Assembly (NCBI RefSeq): GCF_014646055.1 | Contig: NZ_BMMS01000032.1 | Coordinates: 28,123 to 92,122, forward strand | Direction of reading: 5' to 3' | DNA length: 64,000 bases | Source of the DNA: Wenjunlia tyrosinilytica | GTDB taxonomy: Bacteria; Actinomycetota; Actinomycetes; Streptomycetales; Streptomycetaceae | Shown: positions 16,300 to 23,805 of the stretch, in pieces | Numbering within the stretch: the stretch's first letter is position 1 | Layout: the number at the start of each line of letters is the position of its first letter | Made by a program: the position numbers and the translations under genes | Notes under the pieces: model-generated | What the model was told of the DNA's origin: nothing | Database searches by the model: none | The model's input: the letters and a program-made list of their open reading frames with translations, nothing else

Positions 16300-17842
16300 G
16301 TCGCTGCCTTCCGTCCCAGTACCGGGCTGCCAGTTCCCGCTTGAGGACCTTTCCGGTGGAGCCGGTGGGCAGGGAGGCCACGAAGTCGAAGGAGCGGGGT
16401 TTCTTGTAGCCGGCGAGGTGGTCGGCGCAGAAGCCGACCAGGTCGTCCTCGTCGATGTGAGCACCGGGCTTGACGACTACGACGGCCTTGACGGCTTCTC
16501 CCCAACGCTCGTCCGGGACGCCGATGACGGCGACGTCGTGCACGGCCGGATGTTTGCTGATGGCCGCTTCGACCTCGGCGGGATACACGTTGAGTCCGCC
16601 GCTGATGATGACGTCGCGAACGCGGTCGACGATGTAGTGGAACCCGTTGTCGTCGCGTACGGCGACGTCGCCGGTCCTGTACCAGCCGTCATGGAAGACC
16701 TCTGCGGTCGCCTGGGGATTGTTCCAGTAGCCGCTCATGACGTTCGGGCCGCGGACCCACAACTCCCCTCTGCCGTCGGTCGCTTCTGCGCCGGACTCGG
16801 TCATCAGGCGGGTTTCGACGAGCGTCGATTCGCGGCCGACCGACGTCAAGAGGTCGCCGCCGCTGCTGAGTGCCGCCGTGTGGTCGTCGCGGCCGAGCAC
16901 CATGACGGGATGGGGTGCTTCACAGGAGCCGTAGACCTGCACGAAGATCGGCCCGAACCGTTCGAGAGCTTCGCTCAACCGGGACGGGGTGATGGGGGCT
17001 CCCCCATAGGTGACGTCGCGCAACCGGCCCACGTCGACCCGCTTGCTCCGGGCGGTCTCCAACAGCATGCCGATCATGGTGGGGACGACGAAGGTGCCGG
17101 TGATGCCGTGCTCGACGACGGTGTCGAAGAAGGTGGACGGGGCGAACTTGGGCAGCGTCACGTTGCGGGCGCCGCGCAGGTAGTAGGCGAGGACCTTGGC
17201 GCCGCTGCCGTGGCACATGGAGCCGACGTGGAGCATGGCGTCGCCGGCCTTGGGGTCGATTTCGTCCAGGAGCATGTTGACGGTGGAAGCGACGCGGCCG
17301 GCGACGCTTGCGGTAGCCCCCTTGGGCCTGCCGCTGGTCCCCGAGGTGTACATGATGTAACTGGGGGCCTCGGGACGGCGCGGGACACGGGGAGCCGAGT
17401 CAGCTGCTCCTCGCATGATGTCCGCGTAGTCGTGCGCCCCGGCCGGAGCCCCGTCGATGACGATCAGGTGCTTCAGCGTGGGAAGCGCGTCCCGTGCCCG
17501 CACCGCGAAGCCGACGTGGTCACTGTCGCAGATGAGGGTGTCGGCGCCGCAGTCGTCCAGGATGTACTGCCGCTCCTGGTCGACGAGGCGGGGGTTGACG
17601 GAAACCCGGACCTTGCCCGCCTTGGCGACGGCGAAGTCGCACTCGACGTACTCGAGCCGGTTGTTCATCAGCAGCGCCACCCGTGAGCCGGGGTCGGGTG
17701 TGAGCGCGAGCAGGACGTGCGCCAGCCGGTTGGAGCGGCGGTCGGTCTGGGCGAAGCTGAGGGAGCGCCGGCCGTCGACCACGGCGGTACGGGCGGCGTA
17801 GCGGCGCGAGGCGCTTTCGATCAGGGAAGCAACGGTGTTCAT
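16289..17842 (-). CDS. AMP-dependent acyl-CoA ligase
   Basis: A 517-residue adenylate-forming enzyme. The P-loop-like motif 'YTSGTSGRPKGA', 'YGSCEAPHP', 'DGWYRTGDVAVRDDNG' and the C-terminal catalytic lysine in 'STGKVLKRELAAR' are all present. It probably activates a carboxylate to the CoA thioester that the neighbouring mutase rearranges. Its ATG overlaps the mutase stop (ATGA). The substrate is not deducible from the sequence alone. Confidence 0.93.
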   Translation of the reverse strand: MNTVASLIESASRRYAARTAVVDGRRSLSFAQTDRRSNRLAHVLLALTPDPGSRVALLMNNRLEYVECDFAVAKAGKVRVSVNPRLVDQERQYILDDCGADTLICDSDHVGFAVRARDALPTLKHLIVIDGAPAGAHDYADIMRGAADSAPRVPRRPEAPSYIMYTSGTSGRPKGATASVAGRVASTVNMLLDEIDPKAGDAMLHVGSMCHGSGAKVLAYYLRGARNVTLPKFAPSTFFDTVVEHGITGTFVVPTMIGMLLETARSKRVDVGRLRDVTYGGAPITPSRLSEALERFGPIFVQVYGSCEAPHPVMVLGRDDHTAALSSGGDLLTSVGRESTLVETRLMTESGAEATDGRGELWVRGPNVMSGYWNNPQATAEVFHDGWYRTGDVAVRDDNGFHYIVDRVRDVIISGGLNVYPAEVEAAISKHPAVHDVAVIGVPDERWGEAVKAVVVVKPGAHIDEDDLVGFCADHLAGYKKPRSFDFVASLPTGSTGKVLKRELAARYWDGRQRRVN

Positions 17843-19500
17843 GCGACATACACCCCCCAGACCTCCCGGAGAGCGGAGCAGATCTCGCCGACGGTCGCCT
17901 CGCGGCGCACTGCCTCCATGAGGTGGGGCACGGTGTTCTCCCCGTCGGCCGCTGCCCGGCGCAGCTCGGCCAGGGCCGCGTGAACGTGGTCGTTGTCGCG
18001 GTGCTCCCGGAGTCGGCTCAGGCGCTGGACCTGCTCGATTTCCAGCCGCGGGTCGGTGGTCAGGCGGTGACGCAGTTCTGCCTGTTCCGAGGCGTATCGG
18101 TTCACCCCGACCACCACGCGTTCGCCGCTGTCGACGGCGGTCTGCTGGCGATAGGACTCGTCGTCGATGACCTTGCCGATCCAGCCGGTCTCCAGCGCCC
18201 GCAGCGAGCCGCCCATCGCGTCGATCTCGTCGAGCATCTCGGTGACGCGGCCGGTGAGTTCGGCGGTGAGGGCTTCCAGGTAGTAGGAGCCGGCCAGCGG
18301 ATCGGCTGTTTTGACGACCCCTGTTTCGTGAGCCAGGATCTGCTGGGTGCGCAAGGACACCCGCGCGGCCTCGTCGCTCGGCAGTTGGATGGCCTCGTCA
18401 TAGGCCGAGGTGGCCAGGGTCTGCACGCCGCCGAGGATCGCTGCAAGCGCCTGGTAGGCGATCCGCACGATGTTGTTCAGGGGTTCCTGCGCTGTCTGGG
18501 GGCTGCCGAGTGTGTAGCAGAAGATGTTCAGTCGGCAGGCTTCGTCGGCGGCGTTGTACCGCTCGCGCATGAGGCGAGCCCAAAGGCCGCGTGCGGTGCG
18601 GAACTTGGCGACCTCTTCGAAGATGTCGAGATGCGCGCTGAGGAACATGTAGAGCGAGCCGCCGAAGTCGTCGATGGACAGGCCTCGGCCAAGGGCCTCT
18701 TCGATGTAGGTGAAGCCGTTGGCCATGGCGATGGCCAGCTCCTGGACGGCGTCCGATCCGGAATCCCGTATGTGATAGCCGCAGAATTCGATGGGCTCCC
18801 AGCGGGGCAGGTTGCGCGCACAGTATTCGATCACGTCGACGGAGAAGCGCAGCCCCTTGCGTGGCGGGAAGATGTACGTCCCGCGGGCCACGTACTCCTT
18901 GAGGATGTCGTTCTGCAGCATCACCTTGAACTGGTCGGGGCGGTATCCGAGGCGTTCCGCGGCGACGGCGAACAGGGCAACGGCGAGGGGGCCGATGGCA
19001 TTGGCCGTGGTCCTGATCTGCCGGACCTGGTCGAGAGCGATGCCGTCGAGCAGTTCGACCATGTCGGCGACGGAGTCGATGGGGACACCTACGCGTCCCA
19101 CTTCGCCCTTGGCCCTGGGGTCGTCGGAATCCAGGCCCATCTGGGTCGGCAAGTCCAGCGCCACGGAGAAACCGCGTTGACCGCCTGCCAGCAGTGAACG
19201 GATCCGGGCGTTGGTCTGCCGGGCGGATCCATGACCGGAGTACTGGCCCATGACCCAGAGTTGCTCGCGGTACATGCCGGGGAGGATGCCGCGCGTGTAG
19301 GGGAATGCCCCGGGGAACTGGTCGCCGTCCTGTGTCCCGGGGACGGGTGTGTCGGCGGCCGTGTAGACGGCCTCCACCGGAAGCCGCGACAGGGTCGAAG
19401 CGTCCGCGTCCGAGGGGGCGGTGAGCCGCTGTGCGTTGTCCGTGCGCCACTGGCGTGCCCGTGCTGCCAGATCGGACTCCGAGATCGGCATCTGCATCAT
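17839..19500 (-). CDS. B12-dependent acyl-CoA mutase, large subunit
   Basis: A 553-residue protein of the methylmalonyl-CoA mutase catalytic-domain family without a B12-binding domain, the size of isobutyryl-CoA or 2-hydroxyisobutyryl-CoA mutase large subunits. Family features: 'PFTRG'-like 'PYTRGILPGMYR', 'LDLPTQMGLDSDDPRAKGEV', 'FCGYHIRDSGSDAVQELA' and 'DPLAGSYYLEALT'. The substrate loop that is usually R-Q-[YFI]-A-G-F reads G-Q-Y-S-G-H here, so specificity is open. The first ATG (19498-19500) lies seven bases after the promoter -10, implying leaderless mRNA. It leads the operon with ligase, thiolase, SDR, hyuAB and VOC. The small B12 subunit encoded at 20.5-20.8 kb is broken, so activity would need another copy elsewhere. 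A much longer upstream frame extension runs antisense to the IclR gene and is not coding. Confidence 0.9.
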   Translation of the reverse strand: MMQMPISESDLAARARQWRTDNAQRLTAPSDADASTLSRLPVEAVYTAADTPVPGTQDGDQFPGAFPYTRGILPGMYREQLWVMGQYSGHGSARQTNARIRSLLAGGQRGFSVALDLPTQMGLDSDDPRAKGEVGRVGVPIDSVADMVELLDGIALDQVRQIRTTANAIGPLAVALFAVAAERLGYRPDQFKVMLQNDILKEYVARGTYIFPPRKGLRFSVDVIEYCARNLPRWEPIEFCGYHIRDSGSDAVQELAIAMANGFTYIEEALGRGLSIDDFGGSLYMFLSAHLDIFEEVAKFRTARGLWARLMRERYNAADEACRLNIFCYTLGSPQTAQEPLNNIVRIAYQALAAILGGVQTLATSAYDEAIQLPSDEAARVSLRTQQILAHETGVVKTADPLAGSYYLEALTAELTGRVTEMLDEIDAMGGSLRALETGWIGKVIDDESYRQQTAVDSGERVVVGVNRYASEQAELRHRLTTDPRLEIEQVQRLSRLREHRDNDHVHAALAELRRAAADGENTVPHLMEAVRREATVGEICSALREVWGVYVA

Positions 19501-19518
19501 ATGGATAAGGTATCCACA
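19500..19518. promoter_or_regulatory. Dyad operator at the mutase promoter
   Basis: Plus strand reads TATGGATAAGGTATCCACA. Half-sites TATGGA and TCCACA are 7 bases apart. The same layout (TGTGGA-N7-TCCGCA) occurs at the aminotransferase promoter at 30722-30740, with 12 of 19 positions identical. It overlaps the -10 box and the presumed transcription start, so a bound protein would block polymerase. The divergent IclR protein is the obvious candidate ligand, by inference. Confidence 0.6.
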
Positions 19519-19536
19519 TGATGCAAGTAGCGTCAA
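19507..19536 (-). promoter_or_regulatory. Mutase operon promoter, leaderless
   Basis: On the minus strand a -35 TTGACG (19536-19531), an 18-base spacer and a -10 TACCTT (19512-19507). The start codon lies at the expected +1, seven bases after the -10. Confidence 0.6.
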
Positions 19537-19677
19537 TGGGTGGCCCAACGATCCCCGATCCGCATCCGCGGCCCCGGTTGTCGCTGCTGCTGGGCGGCTT
19601 GAGTGCGGTGAAACCCGCCGCTCAAGGCCGCGGCCGGGCATCCGGGTGGCGCGGTCGGCCGGGGGAGGATGCACTAT

Positions 19678-19707
19678 GTGAAAGCAAGCTGCGTATGCTA
19701 CTTTCAC
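19678..19707. promoter_or_regulatory. Inverted repeat upstream of the IclR gene
   Basis: GTGAAAG and CTTTCAC are perfect 7-base arms separated by 16 bases, ending 40 bases before the IclR start. A TATGCT (19694-19699) inside it could be a -10 box. The position suits an autoregulatory operator, though the half-sites differ from the TGTGGA-type dyads at the two catabolic promoters. Confidence 0.45.
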
Positions 19708-19747
19708 GCACGTTGTTTCGAACGGGTAACTGCTGGAGGGGGCTACG

Positions 19748-20509
19748 GTGACCACGGATCCGGCCAGGGGCGTGCAGACGGCCATGAGGGCCCTCAGCAT
19801 CCTGGAGGCGTTCTCCTCCGCCCAGCCCTCTTTGAGCCTGTCGGAGATCAGTGAGGCCGTGGGCCTGTCCGTGCCCACCACGCACCGGCTGCTCAAAGCC
19901 CTGCGCAGTCGCGACATGGTGATCCTCGACCCCGATACGCGCCGGTACAGCCTCGGGCACGGGGTCATGCGCATGGCCAAGATCATCATGAGTCGGGATG
20001 ATCTGGTGGTCCTGGCCCATCCCGGCCTGGAGCGTCTGAGGTCCCAGACGGGCGAGACGGTGTCGCTGCAGACCCGGATCGGTGACCAGCGGGTTCCGAT
20101 TGTGGAGTTGATCAGCGAGCATCCCATTCGCATGGCGTCGGGGGTGGGGGCGACATACAGCCTGCTGCGGGGTGCCGCGGGCAAGGCGCTGCTCGCTTTC
20201 CTGCCGCAGCGGGACATCGACCGCCTGGTGCCCACGTCCACCGAACCCGAGCGGCTTGCCAAGGAACTCGTGGCCATCCGGGCGGCGGGGTACGCCACCA
20301 GCAGGGGTGAGGTCGTCGCCGGGGCGACCGCGGTTGCCGTACCGGTGCTGGACTCCGAGGGAGCGGCACGTGCGGTCATCAATGTGACCGGGCCCGCCGA
20401 TCGTTTCACCGCCGAGCGGATGGCGGCAGCGGTGGATGCCATCCGCGAGGTGGCCGAGTCGATCACCCGGCAGCTCGGCGGAGCAGTCGCCGACGCAGGG
20501 GCGAACTGA
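19748..20509 (+). CDS. IclR family transcriptional regulator
   Basis: A 253-residue IclR protein. The N-terminal winged helix reads 'AMRALSILEAFSSAQPSLSL', then 'EISEAVGLSVPTTHRLLKAL'. The effector domain carries 'YSLLRGAAGKALLAFLPQ' and 'VAGATAVAVPVLDSEGAAR'. The GTG start is preceded by CTGGAGG. It is divergent from the mutase operon and convergent with the remains of the B12 subunit gene, and sits between the two catabolic operons. This makes it the likely regulator of both. The effector is unknown. Confidence 0.93.
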   Translation: MTTDPARGVQTAMRALSILEAFSSAQPSLSLSEISEAVGLSVPTTHRLLKALRSRDMVILDPDTRRYSLGHGVMRMAKIIMSRDDLVVLAHPGLERLRSQTGETVSLQTRIGDQRVPIVELISEHPIRMASGVGATYSLLRGAAGKALLAFLPQRDIDRLVPTSTEPERLAKELVAIRAAGYATSRGEVVAGATAVAVPVLDSEGAARAVINVTGPADRFTAERMAAAVDAIREVAESITRQLGGAVADAGAN

Positions 20510-20519
20510 GCCATACCCG

Positions 20520-20838
20520 CCCCGGGGCCCTCAGATCGCCACCCGGGGCCAGGGCGCGGGAGGGCCCGTCCACGCCGGTGATCGGTTCGACCACCTTGGC
20601 GATGTTGGTGCCGGGTGCGAAGATCTCCCGGACCCCCGGTTCCAACCGGGGCGTCTTCCCGGACGAGTGTGTGCACACTGCGGTCAGGACTTTGATGGCG
20701 TCCCGGGTGGATGACGTCGACGCCTGCGTCGCGCGGGGCCCGGGCGACGACCTCGATGCCGCGGTCGTGGCCGTCCAAGCCGGATTGAGCCAGTACCGCC
20801 CCGACCCCGGGCCGGGTGACGTCCGATGGCGGCCTCAT
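20520..20838 (-). pseudogene. Broken B12-binding small subunit of the acyl-CoA mutase
   Basis: From an ATG at 20838 one frame reads 'VLAQSGLDGHDRGIEVVARA', then 'PRDAGVDVIHPGRHQSPD'. This is the N-terminal half of a cobalamin-binding small subunit, with the DxHxxG histidine (DGHDRG) that ligates cobalt. The C-terminal 'GVREIFAPGTNIAKVVEPIT' appears in a different frame at about 20570-20640. The central 40-50 residues expected between them, including the SxL...GG region that binds the nucleotide tail, are missing. The gene therefore carries an internal deletion plus a frameshift. It sits on the same strand as the mutase large subunit, with the IclR gene between. The 3' limit is approximate. 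Confidence 0.75.
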
Positions 20839-20864
20839 GCGACAAGTCCCTTCGGTCTGCTTGT

Positions 20865-20892
20865 CGAGGGGCGCCGCAGGGGGCGCCCCTCG
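20865..20892 (-). terminator. Strong hairpin after the alpha/beta-hydrolase gene
   Basis: CGAGGGGCGCC and GGCGCCCCTCG form a perfect 11-base stem with a 6-base loop, 16 bases after the hydrolase stop. A competing repeat, CGACAAG/CTTGTCG (20840-20866), overlaps it. It probably ends the importer operon before the B12 pseudogene. Confidence 0.65.
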
Positions 20893-20907
20893 CTTTGCCG
20901 GACAGTG

Positions 20908-22131
20908 CTAGTCGGTCGCGCTGTTGGTCCACCAGGGAGGCAGTGCGCTGCCCACGCCGACCTTGCCGTCCCGGCCGAGGTAGTCCTGTTCGGCCTTCAG
21001 ATCGGCGAGCCGGCCGTTGACGGCGGCCTCCAGCCAGTCCGCCGCGGAGCCGATGAGTTCGGCCGCGACGCCGCCCAGCGCATGGAATTCCTGGTCGAAG
21101 ACCATCAGGCGTTTGGGGGCCTTGATCCGCTCGAACAGGTCCATGGTCTGGGGCAGCGTGGACAGTTCGTCGAACTCTCCGTAGGCCATCAGGACCGGGC
21201 AGCTGATCGCCTCGGCGACTGGAAGGACTGCCATCGTGCCGGCCACCTCGACGTCGAAGGCGGCTTCGTCGGTGTAACCGCTCATCTTCATGAAGTTGGC
21301 CTTGAAGCTGGGCTGGGCGACCTCGAAGATCGTCTCCATGCTGCCGTAGCAGCCCATCGCGGTGGCGACGGCCTTGACGCGTGGCTCGACCGCCGCCGTG
21401 CGCAGCCCCCAGTACGAGCCCATGCTCACACCCCACAGGCCGATCTTGTCGCCGTCGATTGCCGGGTCGGCCGTCATGTGGTCGATGAACGCGCTCATGG
21501 CGCGCTCGTAGTTGCCTCCTTCGACGAGCAGCCCGCCGCCCAAGGTCTCGCCCTGCCCGGGGCCGTCGACGGCCAGCACGGCGATCCCTCGGGGGACGTA
21601 GTACTCCTGCGCCACCTTGGTCCAGTCCTCCTTGTACATGTCCATGCCTGGCAGGAGGAGGACGAGCGGGGCGGGCCGGCTGGTGACCGGGTAGTGCGCG
21701 ATGCCGTGGAGTTTCTTGCCCTCGAAGGGGATCTCGACCCGCTCGATGCGATGGGGCGTCAGTCTGATCACCGCGTCCGTGCATCGGTTGACCGCCTGGC
21801 GGAAGACGGCCTTGCGCGGGTCCTGCGGGGTGAAGGCGTATTGGGCCTGTCCGAACGAGAGCCCCGCGCGCAGGAACAGATCACGGGCCGCTCGGGGAAA
21901 GCCCTGGCTTTCGTACCACTGGGCCTTGGCCTCGAGTTCGCGGCCCACGATGCTCCAGGCCCTGGGCATCATTCCCGCGGTCTTGACCATCGACAGGACC
22001 CGGTCGAAGTCGACTGCCGCGTAGCCCGTCTCGGCCATGAAGTAGCGGGCCTCGGGGTGCAGCACTTCGTAACCGCTGGAGGCCAGTAGGGTGTTGACGA
22101 CCCAGGCTTGTTCTTGGGAACGCCTGCTCAT
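20908..22131 (-). CDS. Alpha/beta hydrolase (FrsA/DUF1100-like)
   Basis: A 407-residue hydrolase with an N-terminal helical cap (1-130) and an alpha/beta core. The nucleophile elbow is 'GVSMGSYW' (Ser about 253). The acid is in 'YGEFDELS' and the histidine in 'DQEFHALGG', giving an intact triad. The family includes C-C bond hydrolases such as 2,6-dihydroxypseudooxynicotine hydrolase and FrsA-like esterases. It is the last gene of the importer operon, 25 bases after the SDR stop. The substrate is unassigned. Confidence 0.87.
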   Translation of the reverse strand: MSRRSQEQAWVVNTLLASSGYEVLHPEARYFMAETGYAAVDFDRVLSMVKTAGMMPRAWSIVGRELEAKAQWYESQGFPRAARDLFLRAGLSFGQAQYAFTPQDPRKAVFRQAVNRCTDAVIRLTPHRIERVEIPFEGKKLHGIAHYPVTSRPAPLVLLLPGMDMYKEDWTKVAQEYYVPRGIAVLAVDGPGQGETLGGGLLVEGGNYERAMSAFIDHMTADPAIDGDKIGLWGVSMGSYWGLRTAAVEPRVKAVATAMGCYGSMETIFEVAQPSFKANFMKMSGYTDEAAFDVEVAGTMAVLPVAEAISCPVLMAYGEFDELSTLPQTMDLFERIKAPKRLMVFDQEFHALGGVAAELIGSAADWLEAAVNGRLADLKAEQDYLGRDGKVGVGSALPPWWTNSATD

Positions 22132-22156
22132 GTCTGCCTTTCGTCGAGCCCCGCGT

Positions 22157-22909
22157 TCAGCCGGCGACGACTCCGCCGTCGATGACGAGGCTGGTGCCTG
22201 TGATGTAGGAAGCCGAGTCGGAGACCAGGAACACCGCCGCCGGGGCGATGTCGGTGACTTCTCCGATGCGGCCGAGTGGTGTGAGCGCCAGTTCCTGTGC
22301 CTCGTACTCCGGGTCGGCGAACAGGTCCTGGTTCATGGGGGTACGCACATTGCCCGGAGCGATCGCATTGACTCGCACGCCGTTGGGGGCCTCCTCCACG
22401 GCCAGCGAACGCACCAGCAGTTCGATGGCGCCCTTGGTGGCTCCGTAGGCGGCGCACCCGGGGAAGCCGACGTGCCCGCCGATCGAGCTGATGAAGAGCA
22501 CACTGCCGCCCGGCCGAAGGTGCTCGACGGCCGCGCAGGCCAAGGCGTAGGGTGCGCGCACGTTGCTTGCCCAGTGGCGGTCGAGGACCTCGACACCCTC
22601 GGTGAACGGATTGGGTTCGAAGACGCCTACCGCGTTCACCAGTGTGGTCAGGCCTCCGAGTTGTGCCAGAGCGGCGTTCACCACGTCGCTCGGCCCGTCA
22701 GGTGTGGTCAGGTCGGCGATGATCTGGACGCAGTCCGTCCCCAGCGCGCGGATGCGGTTCGCCGTCGTCCGAAGTCGGTCCGCATCGCGCCCGCCCAGGG
22801 CTACGGCGGCTCCGGCCTGGGCCAGGGCCACCGCGATCTCTGCTCCGATGCCGGAACTGGCCCCGGTGACCAGCGCCTTCTTTCCTGTGAGGTCGATGGA
22901 AACGGGCAT
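22157..22909 (-). CDS. SDR family oxidoreductase
   Basis: A 250-residue classical short-chain dehydrogenase with GASSGIG near residue 16, 'VNAVG', catalytic 'LFISSIGG' and 'YGATKGAIELL'. An Arg after strand 2 (GGRDADR) suggests NADP(H). The start is MPVSIDLTGK, with GAGGAGAAG before the ATG. A much longer upstream frame overlaps the amidohydrolase and is not coding. It lies between the amidohydrolase and the alpha/beta hydrolase in one operon. Confidence 0.9.
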   Translation of the reverse strand: MPVSIDLTGKKALVTGASSGIGAEIAVALAQAGAAVALGGRDADRLRTTANRIRALGTDCVQIIADLTTPDGPSDVVNAALAQLGGLTTLVNAVGVFEPNPFTEGVEVLDRHWASNVRAPYALACAAVEHLRPGGSVLFISSIGGHVGFPGCAAYGATKGAIELLVRSLAVEEAPNGVRVNAIAPGNVRTPMNQDLFADPEYEAQELALTPLGRIGEVTDIAPAAVFLVSDSASYITGTSLVIDGGVVAG

Positions 22910-22935
22910 GGGCTTCTCCTCGTTCACTGTGCTGA

Positions 22936-23805
22936 TCACAATCCGTAGAACCGCTGGGCCGTCCCTGCATAGAAGGCCTGTGCGTGGGAGGGCGACAGGT
23001 CCCTGGTGATGTCCTGACAGGTGGTGAGCACAGCGTCGTAGGAGGCGTACAGCCGGTCGACGGGCCAGTTGGTTCCGAACATGCAGCGTTCGGGTCCGAA
23101 GATGTCGAGGCAGGCCTTGACCATGGGCCGCAGTGACTCCAGAGTCCAGGTGTGATCGCCCATCCCCAGGCCGGACACCTTGCAGACGATGTTGGGGGCC
23201 TCGGCCAGGTCGGAGCACGCGGCGTACCAGTGCTTGAGGTAGCTCTCCTCGCGGGAGACCGGGAAGCCCGCATGTCCGAGGGCGATACGCAGGTCGGGGT
23301 GGCGCAGCGCCAGTTCCTTCAGGCGTGCCATCTCCCCCCATGTGCACGTTGCCTCCCACGACATGCCGGCGGCCTCCAAGGCCGACAGACCGTTCTCCAG
23401 CTCGGGTTGCCCGAGGGCACCGAAGGTGGTCATGTCACGCACGCCGCGCACCAGGCCCGAGCGGTGTTGGTGCTGTGCGAGGAGTTCCGCTGCGCGTGGC
23501 GAGCACAGTGGCACGTGGGCGACGATCGCGTTCGGCCAACCACTGCGCTGGTGTTGTTCTTGCAGCCAGGCCGTCTCCTCCAGGGGGTCGCCACCGTCCG
23601 CCGCCTGGACGTGCACCACATGGGTGGGCGGGATGTGCCGTGTCTCGGCGATGAACCGGTCCGCGTCCCAGCGCGGGATGCGGATCTCGGTGAGTTCTCC
23701 CAGGAGCGCATCGGAGGGTGCCTGCACCCAGTTGTATTCCAGGCTCCGGTCGTTGTCGAAGTTCCACAGATGGATGTGTGTGTCGATGAAGGTGAAGGGC
23801 CGCAT
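22936..23805 (-). CDS. Amidohydrolase family (amidohydrolase 2) protein
   Basis: A 289-residue TIM-barrel metal-dependent hydrolase. 'FIDTHIHLWNF' gives the first two histidine ligands. 'IALGHAGFP' gives another and 'CMFGTNWPVDRLY' the metal-binding aspartate. Related enzymes hydrolyse lactones such as 2-pyrone-4,6-dicarboxylate or L-fuconolactone. The ATG directly abuts the stop of the ABC ATPase gene upstream. Its presence with hydrolases and an importer supports a catabolic operon. Confidence 0.9.
   Translation of the reverse strand: MRPFTFIDTHIHLWNFDNDRSLEYNWVQAPSDALLGELTEIRIPRWDADRFIAETRHIPPTHVVHVQAADGGDPLEETAWLQEQHQRSGWPNAIVAHVPLCSPRAAELLAQHQHRSGLVRGVRDMTTFGALGQPELENGLSALEAAGMSWEATCTWGEMARLKELALRHPDLRIALGHAGFPVSREESYLKHWYAACSDLAEAPNIVCKVSGLGMGDHTWTLESLRPMVKACLDIFGPERCMFGTNWPVDRLYASYDAVLTTCQDITRDLSPSHAQAFYAGTAQRFYGL

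Noticed and set aside
19501..20838. Extension of the mutase frame to a 999-residue protein
   Set aside because: The added part runs antisense to the well-formed IclR gene and is low-complexity. Only its first 60 residues match a B12-binding domain, and they belong to a separate broken gene.
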